Positions 8,218 to 16,812 of a stretch of 50,651 nt of DNA are shown piece after piece. Position numbers and translations under genes: made by a program. The first letter of the stretch is position 1; each line of letters begins with the position of its first letter. Below the pieces are notes generated by a model. The model was not told the origin of the DNA, did no database searches, and worked only from the letters and a program-made list of their open reading frames with translations. Source of the DNA: Pseudomonas helleri (GTDB lineage: Bacteria > Pseudomonadota > Gammaproteobacteria > Pseudomonadales > Pseudomonadaceae); NCBI RefSeq assembly GCF_009600315.1, contig NZ_WIWC01000040.1:1-50651 (forward strand), read 5' to 3'.

Positions 8218-8484
8218 ATGAGAGCGTCAATTCGCGTGGGTGTGCTGTTGGCCGTACTGCCCTTGAGCGCTGTTGCGATTGAGCCGGGTCCGGCGTCGCA
8301 GTATCAGCAGGAAACGGAGAATTGGTTGCAGTTGCAAGTCAGCGGAAAGGTCCAGTCGCCGGTGCGCCAAGTGGCGTCCGCGGCCGAGCGTGAAAGAAGC
8401 CTGCAACGCTGGCTGGACAGTTACACGCACCCCATTCCGGAGTATTACAAGCAGAAAGAAGGCGGGTCAGCCAAGCAGGACTGA
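8218..8484 (+). CDS. DUF3613-type small exported Tad-locus protein
   Basis: An 88-residue protein with a cleavable signal peptide (MRASIRVGVLLAVLPLSAVA) and a short conserved part ending in 'RWLDSYTHPIPEYYKQKEGG'. This fits the DUF3613 family that accompanies Pseudomonas Flp loci. Its function is unknown. AGGAGG at 8206-8211 fixes the ATG at 8218; an earlier in-frame ATG at 8200 overlaps the tadD stop but lacks this spacing. It is the last gene of the operon, probably periplasmic, and convergent with pprB. Confidence 0.8.
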   Translation: MRASIRVGVLLAVLPLSAVAIEPGPASQYQQETENWLQLQVSGKVQSPVRQVASAAERERSLQRWLDSYTHPIPEYYKQKEGGSAKQD

Positions 8485-8489
8485 CGTAC

Positions 8490-8504
8490 GGCGGCTTTGC
8501 CGCC
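8490..8504. terminator. Short GC hairpin between convergent operons
   Basis: GGCGGC-TTT-GCCGCC forms a 6-bp stem in the 53-bp gap between the tad operon and pprB. No T-tract follows, so it is at best a weak terminator. Confidence 0.3.
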
Positions 8505-8537
8505 GATCCGGGCTGCGTGTCTCGTCAGCGAGTCCGT

Positions 8538-9335
8538 TTAATGCGCCGTTTGCCGATGCTGTTGCACCGATGCATTAGGCGACAAGGCCAGCGCCAATTG
8601 GGTGCGGTTGTTCATGTGGGTCAAGCGCAACACCTGTGACACATAGAGTTTCACGGTGTTTTCGGTAATCCCCAGATCGCAGGCAATCTGATAGTTGGTT
8701 TGACCTTTGCTCACCAGTTTTGCAACGTCCAGTTGGCGTGGGGACAGCTGTTTGAAAATGGTCGGGATTTGCGGATTGGCCAAAGCGTTTTGATCAAACG
8801 CCTGAGTGGTATGTTCAGGGGCCTGTGGCGGACGACGGACTGACTCCATGTCTTGATAAAGATCGTCAATGGATTCGGCCAGGTACTGCAATTTCTGATT
8901 CAGGTGGCCCAGCTTTTCAGTTTTTTGCCGCTCTTGCACCACGGCAACCTGACGTTGAATGCCTTCTAGCAGTTCGGTCAAGTCCACGGGTTTTTGATAG
9001 TAGTCAGCGATACCCACGCGCAATGCCTTGATCACATCCTGCTTGTCGGCCCGGCCGGTCAGCAAAATGCTTTCAAATATGCGTTGCTTGCCCGCGAGGG
9101 CCTGCAACTGTTGGGTCAGTTCAATGCCATTCATGTCAGGCATATGGAGGTCACACAGCACGAGGCTGATGTCTGGGTCGGCTTCAAAGGCATTAATGGC
9201 ACAACGGCTGGATTCACAGGGCACACAACGGTAGCCGCTGCTTTCCAGAAATTCGCACAGTTCTTCGACGATCAAGGGCTGGTCATCGACAATCAGTATT
9301 TTTATTGGGGAAGAGTTTTTCACGCGGTTCTCCAT
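8538..9335 (-). CDS. pprB: Response regulator PprB
   Basis: A 265-residue two-domain regulator: receiver (about 10-125; acidic pair D17/D18, phospho-acceptor D62, T93, K115), a coiled-coil-like linker (about 125-165), and a LuxR-type helix-turn-helix at about 197-252 ('LSPRQLDVAKLVSKGQTNYQ'). In P. aeruginosa PprB activates the flp, tad, fppA and pprB promoters after signalling from PprA, and the gene context here matches. It is transcribed after fppA across a 105-bp gap that contains a candidate autoregulatory motif. No strong Shine-Dalgarno is visible directly before the ATG. Confidence 0.92.
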   Translation of the reverse strand: MENRVKNSSPIKILIVDDQPLIVEELCEFLESSGYRCVPCESSRCAINAFEADPDISLVLCDLHMPDMNGIELTQQLQALAGKQRIFESILLTGRADKQDVIKALRVGIADYYQKPVDLTELLEGIQRQVAVVQERQKTEKLGHLNQKLQYLAESIDDLYQDMESVRRPPQAPEHTTQAFDQNALANPQIPTIFKQLSPRQLDVAKLVSKGQTNYQIACDLGITENTVKLYVSQVLRLTHMNNRTQLALALSPNASVQQHRQTAH

Positions 9336-9416
9336 CCTGGTAAACCAATCCGGGAAATCTTACAGGCCTCAACTGAGACAGTTGAATGCAACTTAGACTA
9401 ACTTTAGTACTAGGTA

Positions 9417-9430
9417 CAAGGTATTAATCC
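9417..9430 (-). promoter_or_regulatory. Candidate PprB-type motif upstream of pprB
   Basis: The plus strand reads CAAGGTATTAATCC, 12 of 14 positions matching the flp copy and in the same orientation relative to its gene, 82 nt before the pprB start. It lies in the fppA-pprB gap and would allow pprB autoregulation. Function is inferred. Confidence 0.35.
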
Positions 9431-9440
9431 ACCCGCTGAG

Positions 9441-9914
9441 TTAAATATAGAGTATGAGCGTTAGTATAAAACCGCCCAACAGGAAGGGCGCGAAGGGCAG
9501 TTTTTTTGACGGTTCACTAGTTGGGTGGGGCGTAGGTAACTTAAGTGCTTGATTCATTAAAGGGAGAATTTTTGACGCAATCAGCCAGACGATGGCGACC
9601 CATAGGCCTGCGCCGATAAGTGTCCCCAGAACCATCAGACGATCGGTTGCCAGTGCGAGTGCACTGAGCAGTTTTACATCGCCTGCTCCGAACTTATTGA
9701 GTGCATAGCCGGGCAGTGTCAGTATCAGAACGATCAAAAGTGCCCATCCACCTTCCGCTGCACTGGCCCCCAGCCAGGTGTGACCGGTGCAGGCTAAATA
9801 CACTAACGCCAAACTAACGGCGCCCAGAGTTAGAAAGTTGGAAATTTGACGTTGATATAAATCCTGAGCGGTACAGGCAATAAACCAGATAACTAAACTA
9901 ATTAAGTTGAACAT
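9441..9914 (-). CDS. fppA: Flp prepilin peptidase FppA
   Basis: A 157-residue A24-family aspartic prepilin peptidase of the short form, lacking the N-methylating domain of PilD. Catalytic aspartates are D18 (in AQDLYQRQISN) and D79 within the GxGD motif (KFGAGDVKLLSAL). Several hydrophobic segments fill the rest. It should cleave the leaders of Flp and the TadF/TadG minor pilins. AAGGAT stands about 9 nt upstream of the ATG. It is divergent from tadF and followed by pprB. Confidence 0.93.
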   Translation of the reverse strand: MFNLISLVIWFIACTAQDLYQRQISNFLTLGAVSLALVYLACTGHTWLGASAAEGGWALLIVLILTLPGYALNKFGAGDVKLLSALALATDRLMVLGTLIGAGLWVAIVWLIASKILPLMNQALKLPTPHPTSEPSKKLPFAPFLLGGFILTLILYI

Positions 9915-9985
9915 CCAATCAACATCCTTTTTGTACGAATGATTCTATGCTCACACTACGTTCAATTGTCAGGGTAGACGCCGTC

Positions 9986-10426
9986 ATGAACTTAACACTT
10001 CCCCGAAAACAGAAAGGCGCAGCGGCCATTGAATTTGCGCTGGTCTTTGTCATTTTTTTTGCTGTGCTCTATGGCGTCGTCAGTTATAGCCTGCCCTTAT
10101 TACTGTTGCAGTCATTTAATAATTCCACAGCTGAAGCGGTGCGACGCAGTGTGGCGGTGGACCCGACGTTGGCCGCGGCGACCTACAAAACCACGGTTGA
10201 GAACACGGCTAAAGCGGTGCTGAAAGATAAATTGTCCTGGGTGCCGGGTGGGCTGAAAGTCACCCAGACGGCCGTTTATGACCCGACAGCGGGGGTGCTG
10301 ACGGTCACGGCCAGCCTGCCTGCTACCGCGTTGCGCACCATCCTGCCGGTCATCGTGCTGCCGGGCAACATCAGAGTGCCAAACCTGCCTGACAAGCTTG
10401 AATCAACGTCGAGCATGAAATTTTGA
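9986..10426 (+). CDS. tadF: TadE/TadF-like minor pilin
   Basis: A 146-residue pseudopilin with a basic N terminus and the TadE-type segment 'KGAAAIEFALVFVIFFAVLY', a likely FppA substrate with cleavage after the glycine. The start at 9986 is preferred because AGGG precedes it and it gives a normal short leader; an in-frame ATG at 9947 lacks a ribosome-binding site. The gene sits next to pprA, as in P. aeruginosa. The tadE/tadF distinction is by context only. Confidence 0.85.
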   Translation: MNLTLPRKQKGAAAIEFALVFVIFFAVLYGVVSYSLPLLLLQSFNNSTAEAVRRSVAVDPTLAAATYKTTVENTAKAVLKDKLSWVPGGLKVTQTAVYDPTAGVLTVTASLPATALRTILPVIVLPGNIRVPNLPDKLESTSSMKF

Positions 10427-13173
10427 CTCAGGGCCAAAGGCTGCTCGCGCGTTGGTTGAGCCGAAACGAGCCTTCACCCGCAGTTGCGCCCTTGCCTGGC
10501 GGTCATGCGCTGCAACTGCGGCTCGATGATCAGGGCCAGGTGCTTGAAATGCACGGCGCACTGAACCATGGCCTGACGCCTGTGCAAGAGGGGGCGGCAT
10601 TGCGCTTGTTGCTGGACTATCTGGTGCCAGGCAGTACGCAAGCGTTGGAAGGTACTCCGGCACAGTGGGCAGGGCAGAGTCTTGACCTCAATTTTCTGTG
10701 CGAGGGCCAACAGGTGCTGCATACCCGCGGCTGGGTGCAACCACAGGGTGACGGCTGGCTTTTGCAGCTGATCGACATCAGTGACTTGCAACACAGTCGC
10801 CAGCAAGCCCGCTTGCGAGGGCAGTACAACCAATTGCTCAGCAGCATTGGCCAGCAGCTGCGCCAGTGCGCCAGTGCGCGACTGCCAGCGGTGATGCTTG
10901 AAACCTTGCAGCAGGTGGCCGGGTATTGGCGTGTGCCCAGCGTGGCGCTGGCCTTGCGCGCAGACATCCCTCTGGGTTGGCGACTGCACAGTGCTTATCA
11001 CGCATTTGACACCCCGCAGTTATGGAAGCCGGGACAAACACTGGGAGCGGCACTGGATGGTTTAAACCCGTGCGCGCCGATTCATGTGAGCCCCGACAGC
11101 GTATCTGCTGACAACCGCTGGCTCACCAGCCTGTTTGGCCATGCTGACGGCGTGCTGGTGCCTTTTCGCGATCTACACGGGGCGTCAGCCTGGTTGCTGC
11201 TGGGGTTTTATGCGGTTTCACCGGGGGAGTCAGTGACAAGTGACAGTGAGTGGCTGCACCTGTGTGCAACCATTGCCGGGCCGTTGCAGGACCGCTTGCG
11301 CGAGCAGCACTACGAGCAACAGCGCGAACGCATGGAAGCGCTGCAAGGGCTGCTCGGTACGGGCTGGTGGGAATGGCTGCAACCTTCCCGGCAAATGCAA
11401 TTGGCGCCTCAACTGAGCGCCAGTTTGCTGCCCGCACTGGAGTCGGTGTCGCTGTCCCGTGAAGCCTGGCTGGCGCTGTTTCATCCGGCTGATCGCGATG
11501 AAATCAGCAGCGGGTTTACCGCGTTACTGGAGCAGGGCACGCCGCTGTTACTGTGCGCCCGGGTGTACCAACCGCAGCGCACTGAACCTGCGCAGTGGTA
11601 CCGCATTCAGGGGCAAGTATTGGGCAAGGGCGCCGAGCGGCGCATTGTCGGTTTTATGCTGGATGTCAGCGACATCAAAAACCAGCAACTGCAAGCGGCG
11701 GCGGCTCAGGCCCGTTTGGCCAACGTGATCGCCAGCTCTCCCGCAGTGATTTATGTGCAGCGTTACGTTGAAGGCGCCTTGGTGCCCGAGTTCTTCAGTG
11801 ACAGTCTGCAACCCTTGCTGGGTTTGCGCCTTGAAGACTGCGCGGGGTCGGCATTGATCGAGCGTATTCATCCCGACGACCGTGAGCACTACCTTGAGCG
11901 CACCCGTCAGTTGCTGCGTGAAGGCAGCGCCCGTGGCCGGTATCGCTTGCGTGATCAACGGGGCGATTACCACTGGTTGCTCGATGAGGCCAAATTACTG
12001 CGTGATGATCTGGGGCTGCCCGTTGAAGCGGTCGGGCTGTGGCTGGACGTGACCGAAGCGACCGAGGTGGCAGAGCGGGTACGCCACAGTGAGGAGCGCT
12101 ACCGGATTTTGGTCGAAGATTCGCCCGCGATGATTTGCCGTTACCGGCCGGACTTGACCCTGACATTTGGCAATCGGCCGTTGGCCAACTACCTGGAGTG
12201 CGCGCCAGAGCAACTGCCGGGTATCAACCTGACCAGTTGGCTGTCACCGCAACAGCATGAAGCGTTCTTGCAGCGCTTGGCCAGTTTGAGCCCCGAACTC
12301 CCGGTCAGTACCGCTGAAATCAGCCTGCAACTGCCGGGGCGTGAACATGCGTGGTGGGTGTGGTCGGACCGCGGCGTTTTTGATGCACAGGGTCAATTGC
12401 TGGAGGTTCAGGCCGTGGCACGCGACAACACTGAAGTCAGGCGCTCACAACAACAACTGACCCATGGCGCAAAAATGGCCACCCTTGGCGAAATGGCCAC
12501 GGGGTTGGCCCACGAAATCAACCAGCCGTTAAACGTGATGCGCATGGCCATCGTTAACGTGCTCAAACGGCTGAGCAATGGCGATGTGAACATTGACTAC
12601 CTGCAAGAGAAGCTCACCCGCATTGACGCGCAAATTCAGCGGGCGGCGCGGATCGTTGATCACATGCGCGTCTTTGGTCGTCGCTCCGAGATCGAACAGC
12701 AGCTCTTCAACCCAGCGCAGTCGCTGGAAGGCACCTTGGCCCTGATGGGTGAAGGGTTGCGCGGTAAAGGTGTGGAAATCCGCAGTGAGGGTCTGAACTG
12801 TAGCGTTCATGTGCGCGGTCACACTGATCAGCTGGAGCAAGTGTTGATCAACCTGCTGGTCAACGCCCGCGATGCCTTGTTAAGCAAGTGTGAGACCGAC
12901 CGGGGATTCAAACCGTGGATTGCCTTGAGTTCGGAGCGGGCAGGCAACTGCGTGCGCCTTTGGGTGCAAGACAACGGGGGCGGGATTGACCCGCGTTTGC
13001 TGGAGCGCATCTTCGAGCCGTTCTTCACCACCAAGCCTGTGGGTGTGGGCACAGGTCTGGGGTTATCGGTGAGCTACGGCATCATCGACAACATGGGCGG
13101 GCGATTGAGCGTCAGCAACACCGAGCATGGCGCCCGGTTCTGCGTGGAATTGCCGGTGGTGGATGAGGGGTAA
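10423..13173 (+). CDS. pprA: PAS-domain sensor histidine kinase PprA
   Basis: A 916-residue kinase with no clear membrane segment. A GAF/PAS-like N-terminal half leads to PAS repeats around 430-560 and 560-670, then the kinase core: H-box 'GLAHEINQPLN' with His near 697, N-box 'INLLVNARDAL', G1 'DNGGGID', F-box 'FEPFFTTK' and G2 'GTGLGLS'. There is no receiver domain. The open frame starts with TTG at 10423, overlapping the tadF stop (TTGA), so coupling is likely, although the Shine-Dalgarno is weak. It is expected to phosphorylate PprB and possibly the lone receiver at 92-481. A REP pair lies just downstream. Confidence 0.88.
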   Translation: MTQGQRLLARWLSRNEPSPAVAPLPGGHALQLRLDDQGQVLEMHGALNHGLTPVQEGAALRLLLDYLVPGSTQALEGTPAQWAGQSLDLNFLCEGQQVLHTRGWVQPQGDGWLLQLIDISDLQHSRQQARLRGQYNQLLSSIGQQLRQCASARLPAVMLETLQQVAGYWRVPSVALALRADIPLGWRLHSAYHAFDTPQLWKPGQTLGAALDGLNPCAPIHVSPDSVSADNRWLTSLFGHADGVLVPFRDLHGASAWLLLGFYAVSPGESVTSDSEWLHLCATIAGPLQDRLREQHYEQQRERMEALQGLLGTGWWEWLQPSRQMQLAPQLSASLLPALESVSLSREAWLALFHPADRDEISSGFTALLEQGTPLLLCARVYQPQRTEPAQWYRIQGQVLGKGAERRIVGFMLDVSDIKNQQLQAAAAQARLANVIASSPAVIYVQRYVEGALVPEFFSDSLQPLLGLRLEDCAGSALIERIHPDDREHYLERTRQLLREGSARGRYRLRDQRGDYHWLLDEAKLLRDDLGLPVEAVGLWLDVTEATEVAERVRHSEERYRILVEDSPAMICRYRPDLTLTFGNRPLANYLECAPEQLPGINLTSWLSPQQHEAFLQRLASLSPELPVSTAEISLQLPGREHAWWVWSDRGVFDAQGQLLEVQAVARDNTEVRRSQQQLTHGAKMATLGEMATGLAHEINQPLNVMRMAIVNVLKRLSNGDVNIDYLQEKLTRIDAQIQRAARIVDHMRVFGRRSEIEQQLFNPAQSLEGTLALMGEGLRGKGVEIRSEGLNCSVHVRGHTDQLEQVLINLLVNARDALLSKCETDRGFKPWIALSSERAGNCVRLWVQDNGGGIDPRLLERIFEPFFTTKPVGVGTGLGLSVSYGIIDNMGGRLSVSNTEHGARFCVELPVVDEG

Positions 13174-13200
13174 GACACGGAGACGAGAACGCAAAAAATC

Positions 13201-13333
13201 CGTAGCAGCTGCCGAAGGCGGCGTTCGGCGGCGTAGCCGTCGTAAATTCAGAGATCGCGGTGCATCTGTTAAACCGCGCGCACAGGTTTTACGATCGCTT
13301 CGCAATCGGACGCAGCCTTCGGCAGCTGCTACG
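13201..13333. repeat. REP palindrome pair, copy 1
   Basis: An inverted pair whose outer arms (CGTAGCAGCTGCCGAAGGC and its complement) enclose 95 bp with inner GTCGTAAA/TTTTACGA-type complementarity. It fills the gap between the convergent pprA and tadG genes. The same unit recurs at 28308-28422 and 32058-32173, with a broken half at 32203-32260. This is the organisation of Pseudomonas REP doublets, non-autonomous elements moved by RAYT transposases. No RAYT gene is in the window. Confidence 0.85.
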
Positions 13334-13349
13334 CGAATTGTGATGCAGG

Positions 13350-15323
13350 TCAAAGCACCAGTTGGGCGCGGCCGCCAGCGTTGCAGGAGAGGTTGGCGCC
13401 GATCTCGGCATTGCCCAAGCTGATGCCCAGAGACTTCAATAACGTATTCACGATCGGGTCCAGCAACGGAGACAGCACGCTGCTCAACGCCGTCGTTAAT
13501 GCCCCGGTGAGTTGCGTGACCAGGTTATTAACAGCGTTGAGAAGATCACCTGTCACGGTTTTCCCTGGGGGGGGTGTATAGGAAGTTTCGATGTTGCCGG
13601 TGAGTCCGCTCAAGCTTTTGATGATGTCCACGTTATTAAGTTTTTGCGGGTAGGGGGCCAGGTTCAAGTTGGGCAACGTCGTAGGGTTGGCTGCGGTCGC
13701 CGAGTAATAAATATTCCCGGCAGGATTGCTCACAGTCGATCTCGCGCGAAGATTAAAGCTGCCCGCTTTGCCTTCGTCTGTTTTGCAGGCTATTCCGAGG
13801 ATGTAGCACGTTTTGACGTTCATATTGATCAGTTTTACCGGCGCAACGATAAATTTCTTGTCGGCATCCAGTTCAGGAAAATCGCCTTTAATCGGGGCGT
13901 TACCAATGGTCAACGTCGCCAGAGAAGACGTCGCACTGACCGTGAGTTTTTTCGAGCCGTCGGAGGCGCAGCTGTAGTCGGTTACGTAGGCACTCGCACT
14001 GCCGGCCTCAACATAAACATCCAATGCCGAGGCGATACTCAGGGTGGCGGTCTCGCAGGAAAGGACGCATTTAACGACCTCGATCAAATTAAGCCCCAGC
14101 AGTTTTTTGACCACTTCCAGAACGGTGGATAACACACTGGTCAAGGCATCTGTCAGCGGCTGTAGGGCTTTGACGACGGTCAACTCAAGATGAATGCGGG
14201 CCTGAACTTGAGCCGTTTTTACAAAAATCTGATTGGGCCCGGTGGGGTTGGCTTTAGCCAGTGCCGGGTTACCCGTGGTCGACACTTGGGGCGGGTCAAT
14301 TATTTTCAAATAAATAGTCGCCGCGCCAATCAAAGGGATTGTGGTGTTGATGGTCGCCGTGGCGGCACTTTTACCGCCAGCTACTTGAACAATGCCATCC
14401 AGAAGGTTGAACGCCTTGATATCCGTATTTAGCCCGGCGCTGGGCGTCCCGTTTTTGATATTAAGTACATCACCCAGCTTAATAACTTGAGTATTGGAGG
14501 TAATCAGTTTTATATCGGTCAGTGCTTTGGACGCTACGGTGACACCACCGCCATTCTTTTCAAGTACTTTGATCGCCGCATCCAGAAGTTGAGTGACTTG
14601 AAGGTTGCTGTTTAACAGTTGGTTATAATCGCCTGCCGTTGCACCCACGTTAATGGCCAATTGATCAAGGTAACTGAGCAGGTTGATATTGGTCGCTGCC
14701 AAACCTTGCCAGGATACTGCGCTGAGGGACAGATTGCCGCCCAATAACCCGCCAAACAGGCTATTCAGCAACGCAGAGTTGGCCGTATTAATGTCAGCCA
14801 ATGAACTATTGATCGTCAGTCTGGCCAAGGGCGCTCCGCCAATCGCCCCCACCGCACTGGCCGTCAACGGTGTATTGATCAAGAACTTGCCATTGGAATA
14901 AAACGACCACAACCCGCCCGCGACGCTGGTGGGCACGGTGGTGGTGGCGATCACCCGTATGGCGTCGGATTTGGTGCTGTCCAGTTTGAACACGCGCAAG
15001 TTGTCGCTGCCCGTTACCAATGTGCCGCACGTGGTGTTGACCTTCTGAGTCGCGCCCGGTTTGAAGCTATTGCGGGTGGCGCTTTCATTGGCATAAGTGG
15101 GGGCCGTGCCCGCCGTGCAACTGCCGCCACGACTTACCGCTTCAAGCACCGCCAAATCCGCAACCCGCTGCAATTTGCGCTGCTCCAGGTACAAGCGCCC
15201 GCTGTCGACCACCAACAGCATGAATAACAGCACCAGCCCCAGCGTCAAGGCGGCCATCAAACCAATTGCCCCGCGCTGGTGTTCAGGACCTTTGAATTGA
15301 ATAAATCGAAAAGGGGGAGACAT
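13350..15323 (-). CDS. tadG: TadG-like Flp pilus assembly protein
   Basis: A 657-residue protein. A short basic N terminus with 'RGAIGLMAALTLGLVLLFML' is a single membrane segment of the TadE/TadG type, followed by 'LYLEQRKLQRVADLAVLEAVSRGG', the conserved TadG N-terminal helix region (quoted region near residues 48-70). The remainder is a long, secreted, Thr/Ala/Asn-rich region containing scattered cysteines. AGGAG lies 8 nt before the ATG. In P. aeruginosa tadG closes the rcpCA-tadZABCD operon, but here it stands alone on the opposite strand behind pprA, with its own upstream motif (15489-15502). Confidence 0.85.
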   Translation of the reverse strand: MSPPFRFIQFKGPEHQRGAIGLMAALTLGLVLLFMLLVVDSGRLYLEQRKLQRVADLAVLEAVSRGGSCTAGTAPTYANESATRNSFKPGATQKVNTTCGTLVTGSDNLRVFKLDSTKSDAIRVIATTTVPTSVAGGLWSFYSNGKFLINTPLTASAVGAIGGAPLARLTINSSLADINTANSALLNSLFGGLLGGNLSLSAVSWQGLAATNINLLSYLDQLAINVGATAGDYNQLLNSNLQVTQLLDAAIKVLEKNGGGVTVASKALTDIKLITSNTQVIKLGDVLNIKNGTPSAGLNTDIKAFNLLDGIVQVAGGKSAATATINTTIPLIGAATIYLKIIDPPQVSTTGNPALAKANPTGPNQIFVKTAQVQARIHLELTVVKALQPLTDALTSVLSTVLEVVKKLLGLNLIEVVKCVLSCETATLSIASALDVYVEAGSASAYVTDYSCASDGSKKLTVSATSSLATLTIGNAPIKGDFPELDADKKFIVAPVKLINMNVKTCYILGIACKTDEGKAGSFNLRARSTVSNPAGNIYYSATAANPTTLPNLNLAPYPQKLNNVDIIKSLSGLTGNIETSYTPPPGKTVTGDLLNAVNNLVTQLTGALTTALSSVLSPLLDPIVNTLLKSLGISLGNAEIGANLSCNAGGRAQLVL

Positions 15324-15479
15324 CGAGCACTCCTGTTGCTGGAAGACACCCAGCGCTAACGCTCCAAAGTTTCAGCGAGTGTAGCCAAGAAGTGTGTACA
15401 GCGCTGGCAAGTTGCCAGTTTTAGAGACGTGATGTGAGGGGGTTATCAAAACGATTTGTTATAAAGGGAAGATAACTAA

Positions 15480-15531
15480 CTTGCTCGCGAAAGTATTAAT
15501 ACATTGGTAGGTGTTTTATTTCGCGAGCAAG
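15480..15531. repeat. Inverted repeat with arms CTTGCTCGCGAAA
   Basis: Perfect 13-bp arms at 15480-15492 and 15519-15531 are separated by 26 bp. The arm sequence resembles another common fluorescens-group REP class. It stands between the end of the DUF4136 lipoprotein gene and the tadG promoter region, so it may end the upstream transcript. Confidence 0.7.
15489..15502 (-). promoter_or_regulatory. Candidate PprB-type motif upstream of tadG
   Basis: The plus strand reads GAAAGTATTAATAC, identical at 13 of 14 positions to the flp copy and in the same orientation, 166 nt before the tadG start. It overlaps the right edge of one arm of the inverted repeat at 15480-15531. The 220-bp gap 15324-15543 also holds a CTGGCAA-G-TTGCCAG palindrome at 15404-15418. 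Confidence 0.42.
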
Positions 15532-15543
15532 TCAGTGGCCTGT

Positions 15544-16143
15544 TTAGTGTGAGCCAGGTTTTGGTGGGTAATCGCTGAAGATTTTAGCCACGGCTTTATG
15601 AATCGCTGCGCTGCGCTCTTCAGGCGACGGGGTATCGTCGACGACTTTTTCTGCACTGCCGCGCCAGACCAGTTGACCGGTTTTGGCATCGATCAGGTCA
15701 ATTTGAAGCGTGCCCACTTGATAGATGACATTGCGGGTTTCGTTATACATCGGTGGGCCCCAGTAACCTTCCCACGGGCCGCCCCAATAACCTCCCCAAG
15801 GTCCGCCCCAAGGGCCGCCGTAACCATAGTTGGTGACAATCTGCTCCTGACGGTTGGCGACGATCAGCCAGGTGTGCACCAGCAGGTCCGGCTTGGCACC
15901 GGGCGCCACCGGACGCAAACCCTTTTGATCCATTTGAGTGGTCACCGCCTGCATGATCCGCTGCTCAGTCAACTCGCTTCTGAGCATCGGATTATTGGGC
16001 TGGTACTGGACGGGAGGGTCTTGCCAGGCCCACGTATGAAAAGCGGCGAAATCCGTTGCGGGGTTGTAATCGTAGTTGACCTGCATGGATTCGCAGGCAC
16101 TGAGCAGCAGGGCCATGCCCAATAATGCAATGCGACGTAGCAT
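15544..16143 (-). CDS. DUF4136 lipoprotein with Gly/Trp-rich repeat
   Basis: A 199-residue lipoprotein. The signal and lipobox are LLLSAC; the mature part begins 'ESMQVNYDYNPATDFAAF', typical of DUF4136. A central run built from GGPWG/GGYWG units (encoded at about 15755-15826) is followed by the conserved end 'LIDAKTGQLVWRGSAEKVV'. The function of the family is unknown; it probably sits at the outer membrane. GGAG precedes the ATG. A related gene lies 27 bp upstream on the same strand. Confidence 0.85.
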   Translation of the reverse strand: MLRRIALLGMALLLSACESMQVNYDYNPATDFAAFHTWAWQDPPVQYQPNNPMLRSELTEQRIMQAVTTQMDQKGLRPVAPGAKPDLLVHTWLIVANRQEQIVTNYGYGGPWGGPWGGYWGGPWEGYWGPPMYNETRNVIYQVGTLQIDLIDAKTGQLVWRGSAEKVVDDTPSPEERSAAIHKAVAKIFSDYPPKPGSH

Positions 16144-16170
16144 AATTTTTCTCCGCTAAAACAATCAGTC

Positions 16171-16788
16171 TTAATGAGGAGGATAAGCCTGCACTGCTTT
16201 ATTCAGTGATTCGCGCAGGGCGTCACTGCGTTCGCTCAGGCTGCCTGTACTGCTGGTTTCTGCACTCGAACTCCACACCGGTTGCCCGGTTTTGCCGTCA
16301 TACAGATTGATTCGCACCACCATGACTTCAACCTGATAAGTGCGGATCACAGGTACGGAGCCGTACATCCCGCCATACCGTCCCCAAGGATCGCCATAGC
16401 CCCGTCCATACCCGGCCCCGTAACCATAGTCGTCCTGAACCTGACGCAAGCGTTTTTCTGTATGTAAATCTGCACTCACGAAAAGATCAGCCGGTCGGTT
16501 GGGTTGCGCAGGGCGTAAACCGCGCTGATCGAGGGCATTGCTGACGGCTTCAGCGATCTGTGCCGAGTCGGCCCACGCGGTGCCCACCGGCAGGCGGCCA
16601 TTGAGCCAGGCCCAGCTTTGGTAGCGGCCATAATCCCGTGGCGGCGCGGGGTAGGCGCTCAAGTCCAGGGTGTTGGCCGCTTGTGCCGGGGCGGGCGGCA
16701 TCGGCATGGCGCTGGGCGTGTAAGGGTTGGGGCTTTGGCAAGCGCCCAGTGCAAGGCTCAAAACGAGTAAGGCAGCGCGGCGATACAT
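16171..16788 (-). CDS. DUF4136 lipoprotein, paralogue
   Basis: A 205-residue lipoprotein (lipobox LGAC) with a Pro/Ala-rich linker after the lipidated Cys and a DUF4136 region sharing 'YQSWAW', 'LDQRGLRP', 'DLFVSADLH' and 'LYDGKTGQPVW' with its neighbour. It has a shorter Gly/Tyr-rich insert (GYGAGYGRGYGDPWGRYGG). GAGAGGG precedes the start. The pair looks like an old tandem duplication; function unknown. Confidence 0.83.
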   Translation of the reverse strand: MYRRAALLVLSLALGACQSPNPYTPSAMPMPPAPAQAANTLDLSAYPAPPRDYGRYQSWAWLNGRLPVGTAWADSAQIAEAVSNALDQRGLRPAQPNRPADLFVSADLHTEKRLRQVQDDYGYGAGYGRGYGDPWGRYGGMYGSVPVIRTYQVEVMVVRINLYDGKTGQPVWSSSAETSSTGSLSERSDALRESLNKAVQAYPPH

Positions 16789-16812
16789 GATGTTTTCCCT
16801 CTCACGGGCGGT

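Noticed and set aside
13201..13333. CRISPR repeat or transposon end
   Set aside because: Copies are single, 4-15 kb apart, palindromic and without spacers or a transposase; REP doublets explain them.
13512..14132. 206-residue plus-strand open frame within tadG
   Set aside because: Antisense to tadG, Arg/Gly-rich, no ribosome-binding site.
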